From: Paracyclopina nana
Lineage: Eukaryota > Arthropoda > Copepoda > Cyclopoida > Cyclopettidae
Length of the DNA stretch: 64,000 nucleotides
Reading direction: 5' to 3'
Assembly: GCA_019096065.1 (NCBI GenBank)
Contig: JAGUCH010000007.1
Coordinates: 4,300,501 to 4,364,500, forward strand
The notes below the pieces were generated by a model that saw only the letters and a program-made list of their open reading frames with translations, made no database searches and had not been told where the DNA came from. This document shows positions 30,377 to 39,913 of this stretch, piece after piece (the first letter of the stretch is position 1; every line of letters starts with the position of its first letter). The position numbers and the translations under genes were made by a program.

Positions 30377-33300
30377 TCCCCATAATAGGTTTTGTCAACC
30401 AGATTTGGATCCATTAATGGTGTTCTGGGATGCACGCCAAAAAGGAGGAAAAACGGACTCATTTTCGTTGCCTTACTCACACCACAGTTATAGGAGAGTT
30501 GAAGCGCAGGGAGAAGGGGTTCCCATTCCAAAGGAGAAGATGTATCAAGCATCTTCTGCAAGTAACTTATAATGTGCTTATTAATAACTTCAGCAGCCGC
30601 ATTGCACTGAGGGTGGCTAGGGCTGGTTTTGCGCTTGTCTATCTGGAGCAGATCATAAAGCGATTGACTCAACTTTGATGTGAATTCTGCCCCTCCATCG
30701 GTAATGAGCACAGCTGGCGAGCCGAATCTTGCAATCCATCGATTAAAAATGGCCCCAGCAACAGTGTCAGGTTGTTTGTTCTCCAGAGCAACAAACTCTG
30801 CATACTTGCTAAAAGAATCAGTGATAACCAAAATATACTTCTTTCCATCTGAATCCCTCAAAGGTCCAAAGAGGTCAGCATGGACCCGCTCCAGGGGGCC
30901 CTTTGGTTGCTGGTGGGGCAGCAATTCCACATTTGGCTGTGATTGCTTAGGTTTGGTTCTGTCACATTTCCAACATGAACTGATGTTTTCCTCAACATCA
31001 GCCAGTAAACTAGGCCAAAAATACTGCTCGCGAATTCTTTCACTGGTTTTGTAGATGCCCTTGTGCCCAACGGCGGCATGCGCAGCACTTATAATGTCAG
31101 CATGACAAACAGCTGGTGCTGCCAACACTGACTTGTCCAAAGGCCCACTCTTCACAAACAACAAGTCATTCTTGACTTCACAAATAGGGCCGTATCTTCT
31201 AATAATTCGCTTCAACTCAGGTTGTCTGGGTACAAGTCCTTGTTTGACAAAGGAAAGTAAGGCCGCAACTACCAAATCTGTAGATTGTAGCTTCTTCATA
31301 GCTGCCATGTCCTCCATGGCCTCAATAGCGACACTGTCGGTTTCACCACCTCGCAAAAGTTCAGGAATATTCCTCGAACAATAATCAGCAGGGTTCTCTG
31401 CTCCTGGACAATACTGCATCGTAAAATTGTGTTCTAACATCTGTTGCTGCAAGCGGTTCAATGTTCTGGAATGTGTCTTGTTCAACTTCTCTAATGGCTT
31501 ATGGTCAGTGTATAACGTAAATGGGTTACCAGTTAAATAAACTGCAAAGTGATCAATTGCCCATGTGCAGGCTAGCAGTTCTAACAAATACGGAGTGTAG
31601 TTCTTTTCATGCTTCTGAAGACCTCTTGAGGCATAACCAATTACTCGTGGACTATTATCTTGATATTGGATAAGTACTGCTCCAAGGCCTCCATCATCGG
31701 CATCAACAGCACCTTGAGAGGCATCAACATAGAGATGAAAATCTAGGACGGGTTTGGGATAGGCTAGCACAGGTTCCATACATAGCATCTTCTTCAGAAT
31801 CTCAAAAGATGTCATTGCTTTTGGAGGAAGAGGGCCGCCCTTCCATCCACTGTCCTTACAAGTAAGACGAGACAATTCCTTTGAATGTCTGCTAAATTGA
31901 GGAATACACGCTCTGAAAAAGTTAGTTAGACCCAGAAATTGCCTGATTTCTTTGACATTAGAGGGTGGCTTCACATTTGATATAGCATCCAATTTCCTTC
32001 GATTTGGCTTGTAGCCCTCAGGGGTCAACGTGAAACCCAAGTAAGTGCAAGATTCTGTTCCAAAACTACATTTGGGTAAATTCAACTTTAGGTTGGCCTT
32101 CCGAAGTCTCGCAAAACATTCTTCAAGGCCTACTAACATGTCTTCATGCCCACTACCCTTGACAAGCACATCATCCAGGTATATCAATACACGGGAAGGC
32201 GTCAGACCTTGGAAAGCACACATCATCATTCGTTGAAAGGTAAGTGGCATCCCTGTTAAGCCAAAGGGTGCCCGAATATAGCTGTATTGGCCCTTTCCAG
32301 GTATAGTGAAAGCTGTGTGGGGTCTTGAAGATGGTGCCAATTGCATTTGGTGAAATCCGTGTCGAAGATCAAGCTGCGAAAACAAACGGGTACCTGATGA
32401 TCCTATGTCATCCAAACATTCAGAAATAAGAGGGAGTCTGTAGCTAGAGGGCTCTGTTTTTGCATTTAGGCCTCTATAATCCACCACTGGTCTCCAACCA
32501 GTACCCCCATCGGGCAGTTTCTTCGGCACACAGAAAATACTTGAGTTCCAGGGAGAATCGCAGGGTTCCACAATGCCCATCTTAAGCCATTCTTCAATGC
32601 TTTTGTTGATTTCATCAAGATGTGACATGGGAATCTGGAATTGTCTGGCATGAACTGGTCAGTGGTCATGTAGGTCAATTTTGTGTTTCATCAGGGTGCA
32701 ATCACCCAAGTCAAATTCTGAAGTGGAAATAACGTCAGAATTACGAAGTAAACACTTCAAGTAACTCTGACGTAAATTAGGAGGAAGATGATCAAGATTT
32801 GCATGCTTTAGAATATAGTCCTCCACCTGCCTAGAAGGCCTCCCCAAAACATTTTTATCATTTAAGAACACATCATGAACAGGGACAATCTTATCAACAC
32901 TGAAAATTTGCCCCACAAAAGAACCCTTGTCTAACTCAATAGGCAATAATCCTGCATTTGTAACCTTAATATTAGCGATTCCTTGTTGATTAGAGCGGAT
33001 GAGGCAATCTTCCTTGCAAAGCTGGGCGGCATCGCTTATTTGGAGACATCCTTCAAAGTGGCCTATTGGCGCATTGTCCTGGTTCTTTAGCTGCACAGAG
33101 ATTGTAGCAACACTTCTGGCCGGTATGTACGTCTTCTTCTGAGTTCTCGCCTCAAGTTGTATCTTATTTGCAGAGCGGATCTCCATCGATATGGGATCAT
33201 AAAACAAGCCGGTAGCATCGATCAGGTCAATACCCACGATCCCATCAAGTGCGAGTCCCTTGCACACATAAAATGGCCACTTCAACTGTCGGCCTTCTAT

Positions 33301-33624
33301 CATACAGTCTATTTCATAAAGTCCATTGATCCTTAAAGGGTTTCCGGAAGCACATGTTGCACGTAACATCGGAGCATTTGTAATTCTCTGAGGTCTTAGT
33401 TGGGGGGCAATTCTCCTGAATGCCATACGCGATAACAGGGAAATATTGGAGCCAGTGTCAAACAACATTTCAAAGGTGGCTCCAAGGCTGTGGATTGATA
33501 CAAAAGGTCGTTTGGTATTCTCATTCGAGGATAGCAGGCTGAAACTTGTGATTGCGTGAAAAAGCTCAACGACCTTGCGACGACCAGTGGTGCGGAGCCC
33601 ACCCTGGTCGTTTACCAGTTTAAA
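30377..33624 (-). pseudogene. Gypsy A pol: protease, reverse transcriptase, RNase H, integrase core
   Basis: The -1 frame starts at the TTTAAAC heptamer. Protease FDTGSNISLL lies near 33465-33435. The RT has LDLRHGFHQM, FGLTGMPLTFQRMM and YLDDVLVKG. RNase H has VDASQGA and YTDHKPLEKL. Integrase has HADLFGPL, ITDGGAEF and NAAAEVINKHI. The only defect before the Gypsy B insertion is an in-frame TGA at 32659-32661 between protease and RT (HDH-stop-PVHARQF). The rest of integrase continues at 23006, 10985 and 9851. Confidence 0.9.
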
Positions 33625-34766
33625 GGGTTGGAATGGTAGGAGGCACGAACTTCATTGACCTTCTTTGCCTCTTGCTCTGTTGCTCTCTTACTGCCAGGCC
33701 TTGGGTTGTACATGCCCTTAGCAGCATCTGCCTGCCTGGAAAAGCACTCAGCCTCACTATGATTCTTCTTGGTGCAATACCAGCAGACCACGTTGGCTCA
33801 GAACTGTCCACTTGCTGGACCCCGCACTTGTCCTCGGGCTTGTCCTCGCACTTGTCCTCGGGCCTGTCCTCGCGCTCCATTTCCATTGATGAGATTCACA
33901 AGTGCTCCTAGTGTCAGAGGCTGGTCGTGAGGATTGCTCTCCTGAGCACTGTCGGCTTGCTCCACAGCATGGACTTCAGGGACTGGTACGGTGGCTTTCT
34001 TTTCACTTGACAATGAGGCCTCTACACGCTTAGCCACCTTAAAGATTTCCTTAAGGTCCGTGATGTCATGCACGATCACCTGCTTCTTGATGGCAGGTAA
34101 CAGACCTTGAATGAACTTTCGCCGGCATGCGAACACATATGCGCTCCTCTTGCACATTTCTACGGCAGCGTCATTTGTGGCGTACTCGCCCTCACCAAGG
34201 ACGATGAAAGTTTCCATTAGGGTCATGACTCCAGTTTTTACACGGTCATAGAAATCCCGCACGGATTCTGATGCCTCCTGCACCAGGCTGTCCTCGATTG
34301 CGGACTGTTCGGCTAAAGTGGCCTCATGGTGCCAATGATCCAGGAACTCCTTCTTCAGACCAGATACTCCACTCCACTTTTTAGGAGCAAAACCCTCTTC
34401 CTTTAGGGTGTTATACCATTGTGCTGCCTTGGCTTTGAGTGCCATGGCAGCATACATGGCCGTCATTTCGTCCGTCCACCGTTGCGGCTGTCCAGCTGGT
34501 ATGTTGTCGTTGGCAAGGGCTCGTAAATCGTCGATCCTTCTAGCCCATGCTCGTGCTTGCAGCTTGTCAACTGCCGGGTCCCCACTAAATTCGGGTACGT
34601 CAATTGCCTTGATATTACGCTGAGCCATATTGAACAGAAATTGTTGGGAAAATGCGGAGGTTTCTGTAGTATCGTCTTGTGGTGGAGCAGTAGCTTGAAT
34701 TGTGCCTTCCGATGAAGCCTCTTCGTAATATTCTTCCTCAAAATATTCGTCCTCACTATCAGCCAT
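33612..34766 (-). pseudogene. Gypsy A gag with one in-frame TGA
   Basis: The frame starts MADSEDEYFEEEYYEE (very acidic) and includes NIKAIDVPEFSGD and the gag core. Near 33823-33880 there is a run of RGQA/RGQV tetrapeptides encoded by 12 bp units. A TGA at 33798-33800 interrupts the frame just before the zinc knuckle CWYCTKKNHSEAEC, and the same frame then continues to TAA 33612-33614. Without the TGA it would be 384 residues, close to Gypsy B gag. Confidence 0.88.
33618..33624 (-). promoter_or_regulatory. Gypsy A -1 ribosomal frameshift site TTTAAAC
   Basis: Zero frame CCT TTA AAC TGG TAA contains T-TTA-AAC two codons before the gag stop. The -1 frame reads TTT AAA CTG GTA and stays open into pol. 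Confidence 0.8.
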
Positions 34767-34814
34767 TTAAATAGAACACAGCATCACTCACTCTTCATTC
34801 CCTCCAGGGCTGTA

Positions 34815-34832
34815 GGTAAGTGGCTGCCACCA
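34815..34832 (-). other. Gypsy A primer-binding site
   Basis: Minus strand TGGTGGCAGCCACTTACC starts two bases inside the 5' LTR. Confidence 0.55.
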
Positions 34833-34834
34833 GT

Positions 34835-35061
34835 TGTTGTGAATTTGGTGTCTATATAGCAATACCTTGACTTCTCTAGTACAAAGCCACAACTGAGTTT
34901 ATTTCTCAACCAAGCACTGTATATACAATGTCCTCAAGGTGAAATCGCATTGCACATCCTGCTAGGTGAAAGTGTGGTTAGGCAGCGCGGCTCGTACTAT
35001 ACTACTATACTACTACAACACGACGCGCTAGCGCCATGATGAAGGTTATAAAAACATAACA
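34835..35061 (-). repeat. Gypsy A 5' LTR
   Basis: 227 bp, identical by eye to 9181-9407. It is followed by the TSD CTTG (35062-35065). Confidence 0.95.
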
Positions 35062-35292
35062 CTTGAGCTAGCTCTAAATTGAAATCAGTCACAGAAAAAA
35101 TTTGCTATTTTGTTCCTTGTGTGCATACTGAAAAATATGAGTTGACTTTTTTTAAGGAGAGCCTTGCTACTCTTGTCATTGCATTATACGTATTTGAAGA
35201 ATGCACAATATGTAATTGAAGGCATGCATTGTATCTCTGAAATTTCCTAGAAACCTAGTTTTTAAATTGAATAAAGGAGATAGACACTTAAT

Positions 35293-36159
35293 TTATTCGT
35301 TAACTACAATAATTGCATTGGGTCTTCTTAGAACCTTTGAGGCATGAGAGTTCAAGTGTGGAATGTTGACAATGAATGATCCAAGAATAAAATTAGATGC
35401 AGAAAAGAACACAAAATTTGTCGTTGTGATAATCATTTGCTTCAATTTTTGAGAAAAGATTAAGTAAAGAAAAACACTGATGAAACCTATTGCCATAACC
35501 AAAATTTGCCTTATCAATTTCTGGTTGATCAACACTGACTCATACACCATGTTTGGGGAGCCATGACTATTGTAAAAATTACTGTTCAGAGTCCAAATCT
35601 TAATTTGAATGCCAATCAGCATTACAGCAAAAATGATAGGAAGAAATCGAGCAAGTCCATGATCTTTAATCTCCATGGAATGTGAACTGCTTCCAAGCAA
35701 AGAAACACTGAAAAATGTTTCTTGAACTGGCACAAAGAATGCTTCTTCAATGGCCGACATAAATAGAGCAGATAAAATGGCTCCAATTAAAAAATATTTG
35801 CAAACTGATTGATCCTCAATGCTATCTAAAATATAGGAGTGGAATACTGACAAGTACCTGATAGTCAAATAGCCCATGAAGTAGATGAGCTTGACGTTGT
35901 TCCACATGAACATGATTGACGAAATTGTCATAGCTGCAGCCTTATTTGTTGATCCACCGAATAGAAAGAACAAAATTATCCCACCTTTAGCAGCTTCATG
36001 ACCTAGCCAGATGATCAAAGCATGAACAGCAAAGCTGTCTAGAAGGGTTTGCATGCCCAATGCCTTTTGCTTCACATGAGACACAATAATGTAAGTGCAA
36101 CAGCTAGCAATGAGCATGTTGGCAAGATAAACGATGGCTAGGATGATTTCAAGGAACAT
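35293..36159 (-). CDS. Seven-transmembrane protein, copy 2 (unrecognised family), nested in Mcr intron
   Basis: A 288-residue intronless ORF, paralog of 8149-9012. I chose ATG 36157-36159 because MFLEIILAIVYLANM aligns with MLSIILAIIYFFNM of copy 1; the frame is open to 36231. The same seven hydrophobic segments and TIRYLSVFHS block occur. FVPVQETFFSVSL is fully conserved, while loops differ, as expected of an older tandem duplication under constraint. Before the Gypsy A insertion the two copies were about 2 kb apart, in the same orientation inside Mcr intron 4. Confidence 0.7.
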   Translation of the reverse strand: MFLEIILAIVYLANMLIASCCTYIIVSHVKQKALGMQTLLDSFAVHALIIWLGHEAAKGGIILFFLFGGSTNKAAAMTISSIMFMWNNVKLIYFMGYLTIRYLSVFHSYILDSIEDQSVCKYFLIGAILSALFMSAIEEAFFVPVQETFFSVSLLGSSSHSMEIKDHGLARFLPIIFAVMLIGIQIKIWTLNSNFYNSHGSPNMVYESVLINQKLIRQILVMAIGFISVFLYLIFSQKLKQMIITTTNFVFFSASNFILGSFIVNIPHLNSHASKVLRRPNAIIVVNE

Positions 36160-36257
36160 TGATATTGATAGTGAGTTCAGTGCGCGTCTGGCGTAAACGA
36201 TGAAATGTAATATTGTAACAATATTTATCACAAAATGAGAGTGAAAAATTTCTATAC

Positions 36258-36270
36258 CTGGTTTATAGCT
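36258..36270 (-). promoter_or_regulatory. TATA-like promoter element of 7-TM copy 2
   Basis: Minus strand CTATAAACCAGGTATA lies about 100 bases upstream of the ATG. It matches the element upstream of copy 1 (TATAARCCAGGTA). Confidence 0.5.
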
Positions 36271-36757
36271 CCGCCTATCTCTGATAAAAAATAATTATGT
36301 ACTATTGGGTTTTTGGGGCAGTGATCTCATGTTCCTAGACTTTCAGAAATATGTTTGACATAGGTTAAAACCTCAAAACTTTTAGGTGTTTTTCAATATA
36401 TTGTATTTTGTTTCTCGTTTAAGAATAAATGGAAACGAAACGCGGGTGCATAAGTAATGTAGTTCATCATTTAGGAGTGTGATGCTTCAGAATTCCTTTT
36501 TGATGGAAACAAAGAAGAGACTTGGGCTATTTATTTTCCTACGACCAAAGCATGTAAAACTCTGATTTTGTAACTAATGCGATTAGGAGATTTGGGCTAC
36601 TTGGGTAGATTTGAGCGTAAAAATAACCGTACGTATGTCGATTGAAGTGCAATCCAAAGTTTGCTTGTAATCTTCCTATCTTTTTGTGAGTGCCATCTAA
36701 ACCGCAGATGAAAATACTGGAAAATCAAGCTTTTGAATCGTGTGTTTTCTTTTTTAG

Positions 36758-39700
36758 GGTTCGCTACGAGTTTAATAGGCCTTATTGGGAGGCCAAGGAC
36801 TACCAAGACAATGATGCTTTGGCAGTGGAGGCCACTTCTTATGCCCTGCACACCTTGTTTCTGGTCGAAGGAGGAGGAGTGACCATTTTACAAGAGCAAA
36901 TTGTGGACTGGTTAAATACCATGAGATTGGGGGATGGTGGCTTCATCTCAACAGTGGATACAATCGTGGCACTGCAAGCCCTGGTCATTTACTCGTACAA
37001 TTCGAGGATCAAGGATATCACTGATCTCACAGTAGATATAGAACTGCCCGACAGCAACATCACTGAAACGATCTACTTTTCTGGAGATTCCTCTATAGCA
37101 AATCCAGTCAAGTAAGGGCATTTTTTCCGCCAGGTGGCGCTTTTATGTGAAAAAGTTCCCTCTCTGCGGAGGAATATTTTATGAAAGAAATCAGTCCATG
37201 CTGGTGATGCTAATTTAATAATTTTAGGTTTGATGTTTACAATGTATGGGGACATGTGAACATTTTTGCTCGTGGTGCTGGACAAGCTGTTGCTCAATTG
37301 GATGTCAATTATGGCGTCGACTTTGAACCTTTCAAGGTAAGCACAAGCCATCCTCGCTCTTGCCACTTTGGCATTGGGATCCGGGCTCACCCACTATGTA
37401 GACAGGCTCACCTCTCCAATTGCCAGCTGGAAAGTAATTGCAAACGAGGGTTTTCCTATAAGGATATCGAGCGAAATCCGGATTGGCATCTTTGTAATAG
37501 ATGGCGCCACATCCAATGTACTGAGTCTGAGCCCAAGCAACCTGGGTGAAATGGCCGACTGTGCCAGTGGCTCCATTCTCTGAAAAGGCTCCCACATTGC
37601 TTGCTGGCCAATTTTGCACCTCATTATACCAGGCTTGAACCTTGTCCTTGACCAAGTAGTCCACAGAGTTGGCGCTGTTCCACGAATCAGCCATGTTTTG
37701 TCCAGGCTGCGAGGGGAAATCTGGAGATTTTCTGTTAGGGTCGTGATAGTTCGGGCACTGGTCAGCCCATCTTTGAGCCATTTTGGCCAGCTCATCACTC
37801 CACTGGAGCTTATTCATATTGGCAGCTTTGGGCTGTCCTGCTTCTTGGCCATTAGCAATTTTAGCTCTTAGCTGATTATGCAAATCCAGAATGGCTGTTT
37901 TGTCCTCCTGTAATTCACATGTAATTGCAGTATGAAGCTCAAGCGAGTGTGTCAAATTTATACCTGAGAAAGGTCATGCTTGCAAAATGCACAATCTGCC
38001 TTTACATTGCAATATGCGCACATTGTGTTGTCACTTCCTTGTGAGCAATATTTTGCTTGATCTGCACTACAATCCACTGGCTTTAGTTGGAAAAAAGGAG
38101 CAATTTTTAATCAATCTAGAAAAAATAATGATTGGTAGTTCTCACATTTGGCTTAGAGCTTGCTGGGCAATCCGGAACCGTTTCTCCTCCGGATCCACTG
38201 CAGCCACAATTTGCTGTGCAAGTGCAAGGGTGTAACATTGATGAGCTTATGAAGCATGACTGGAATTACGCAATGAAACTCTTTATACACATATATTATG
38301 ACTTTGATAGCTTTTCCTACCCTTTTCCCATTGTATACAAAGCAGGGATCACCAGTGCCGTACAGGCTTGCCCAAGAGGGATTTTCACTCTTGGGCAGGC
38401 ACCTTTTGCCCATATTTGAGGTGCAATCTTGAGCAGAGGTAGCTGCAAGGAACGCGCTGAAAAGTACCACGGCAAATAGCTGCATCATTTTGACAACTGT
38501 ACTTTCGCCTCTCGTTTGTTTGAGTCTTTTATACAAAAGGGTACAAGTGAACAAGTGTCAAACTATCAACCCATTGGAAAGACGCGTATTCTGCGAACTG
38601 ATAAGAAAATGTCGCGAGCACCTGTTACAACTGTAATGCTCAAACCGCATCGAATCCAGAAAATGGGAAAAAACGCGATTACATAGTATATATTTTCAAT
38701 TTTGCAGGATCATCCAGCTCGTGATTGCTTTGATCTGACGATCCAAGAATATTTTCACGGCCGCAATAAATCAGAGGTGACGGTCAAAAGCTGCTTCAAA
38801 TGGACCCTAACCACAGAAGCTCCGGCGTCTGGCATTGCCATTCTCATCGTTGACATTCCGAGCGGTTATCATATGGAGCAGCCAACCGCGGACGAAATCG
38901 TGCGGAGTGGACAAGTGCCGGAAATGCGAGATGCCGATGTCACCAAGTTTGGAAAAACCATTTGGTATTTCGACTATATCCCCAGCGAGACAAGATGCTT
39001 TGAGCATACGGTAATTGATATATTAGAGCGGAGTAGCACTAAAATAGGCGAACTGCGCACTCTGCGCTACTTACTACACTGCACTGACACTGACTTTTAA
39101 TTTTGGGGAGACAAAGCATTGAAAATGACTTAAAAGTAGATGTGAGTCATTTTGAAACCATTTAGTAAACGCGCTATTATGGCAAAGAATAAACGGCTGT
39201 TAAATTGCCGATATTTTAATTAGCAGGACTCTACAAAACAAATCATGGCTTTTTGAGATCTTTTCAGTACGGGTGTGCGTTCATTCAAAAAGGAACTACT
39301 TTGAGAAAAAAGTTCGTTTTTCAGTTAACGCCCCCTGCATCAAAAAGCTCTCAAGAAGCTATGATTTGTTTTTTTTTTCGGGGGATTTCCCACGATTTTT
39401 GGAGGCGATTTGGCGCTTATTCTAAAATATGTGGAAATTCTGTTTATAAGATGGAATTGTTTTTCACCAGGTTCGTGGCATTTTTTCGGTCTTTTTCTGT
39501 TAGATTATTTTTATCCATGATTGTGCGCATTTGTGCTTGTTTGAGCATTTTAGTGAGACCTCTCGATCTCCCGCATAGTAATTACGCACGGTTTACCAGA
39601 AAAACCCTCATGATGGCATGTTGGAGTAGCTAAAAATGCCTCTAATTATCTTCTCATTTAGGTGAGGAGGTACTTCCCGGTGGCCAACATGACTCGAACG

Positions 39701-39913
39701 CGTCAAGCTGTCCTTGTGGAGGCCTTGCGGCCTGAGAGGTTTTTTATTCGCACATTCAATGCAACGTCTTTGTACATTTTGAGCATTTGCGAAGTCTGCG
39801 GCTCATATCAATGCCCTTATTGCCCGCACTTCAACCATGCCCCACCAAACATCGCTGCTCCTCTTAGTTTCTACGCTTTGTGCGCTATGTTATTGGCGTT
39901 GACGTTGCTGTGA
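36758..39913 (+). CDS. Mcr: Macroglobulin complement-related protein, exons 5-8 (C-terminal part)
   Basis: Predicted exons are 36758-37111, 37228-37336, 38708-39010 and 39662-39913 (TGA 39911-39913); every junction keeps phase. They encode the rest of the thioester-like alpha-helical domain (LRLGDGGFISTVDTIVALQAL), the CUB-like segment, the receptor-binding-type domain (FDLTIQEYFHG...GIAILIVDIPSGY), a short Cys cluster (CEVCGSYQCPYC) and a hydrophobic end (FYALCAMLLALTLL) with nothing after it. That end suggests a GPI anchor or a tail anchor. Exon 6 overlaps the stop codon of the antisense CAP gene. Exon 8 overlaps the last exon of the antisense MARVEL gene by 43 coding bases. Confidence 0.9.
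37332..38489 (-). CDS. CAP-domain secreted protein (antigen 5 / CRISP / SCP family)
   Basis: Four predicted exons: 38321-38489, 38146-38213, 37964-38080 and 37332-37907, giving 309 residues. It begins with a signal peptide (MMQLFAVVLFSAFLAATSA). A Cys-rich N-terminal part follows (CGCSGSGG, CAYCNVKADCAFC), then a CAP domain with DLHNQLRAKIANGQ, GHFTQVAWAQTQYIGCG and LVCNYFPAGNWRGE, the classic CAP signatures. It is probably secreted; the molecular role is undefined, as for most of the family. It lies inside Mcr intron 6 on the opposite strand, and its TGA (37332-37334) falls within Mcr exon 6. A TATA box lies upstream (about 38525-38535). Confidence 0.9.
38525..38535 (-). promoter_or_regulatory. 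TATA box of the CAP gene
   Basis: Minus strand TGTATAAAAGAC lies about 40 bases upstream of the ATG, giving a very short 5' leader. Confidence 0.6.

Larger units (their letters stand above)
9181..35061 (-). mobile_element. Gypsy A: Ty3/Gypsy LTR retrotransposon with three nested insertions
   Basis: Two 227 bp LTRs, identical by eye, bound the element (9181-9407 and 34835-35061), and CTTG flanks it on both sides (9177-9180, 35062-35065). It runs on the minus strand: LTR, primer-binding-like TGGTGGCAGCCA, gag, pol, purine tract, LTR. Excising the foldback (615 bp), BEL (11,985 bp), Gypsy B (7,366 bp) and one copy of each TSD leaves about 5.9 kb. At each junction the pol frame is restored (PPP|IKQEP, ARR|MKIARQ, YYGEY|EDYIS), which confirms the order of events. 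No env is present; pol ends about 140 bp before the 3' LTR. Gag and pol each contain one in-frame TGA. Confidence 0.93.
7914..36757 (+). other. Mcr intron 4 (28.8 kb) hosting two antisense genes and the retrotransposon nest
   Basis: The donor is CG|gtaagc at 7914 and the acceptor is tttttag at 36757. Joining gives CG+G (Arg) and keeps the macroglobulin frame open into YEFNRPYWEAKDYQDNDAL. All other predicted Mcr introns are 54 to about 1370 bp. The intron's size is mostly the 25,881 bp Gypsy A composite; without it the intron would be about 3 kb, still holding the two 7-TM genes. Confidence 0.85.

Noticed and set aside
33798-33800. TGA in Gypsy A gag as selenocysteine or recoded codon
   Set aside because: No SECIS-like structure was sought or seen, and a point mutation is simpler. 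Kept only as a low-interest readthrough question.
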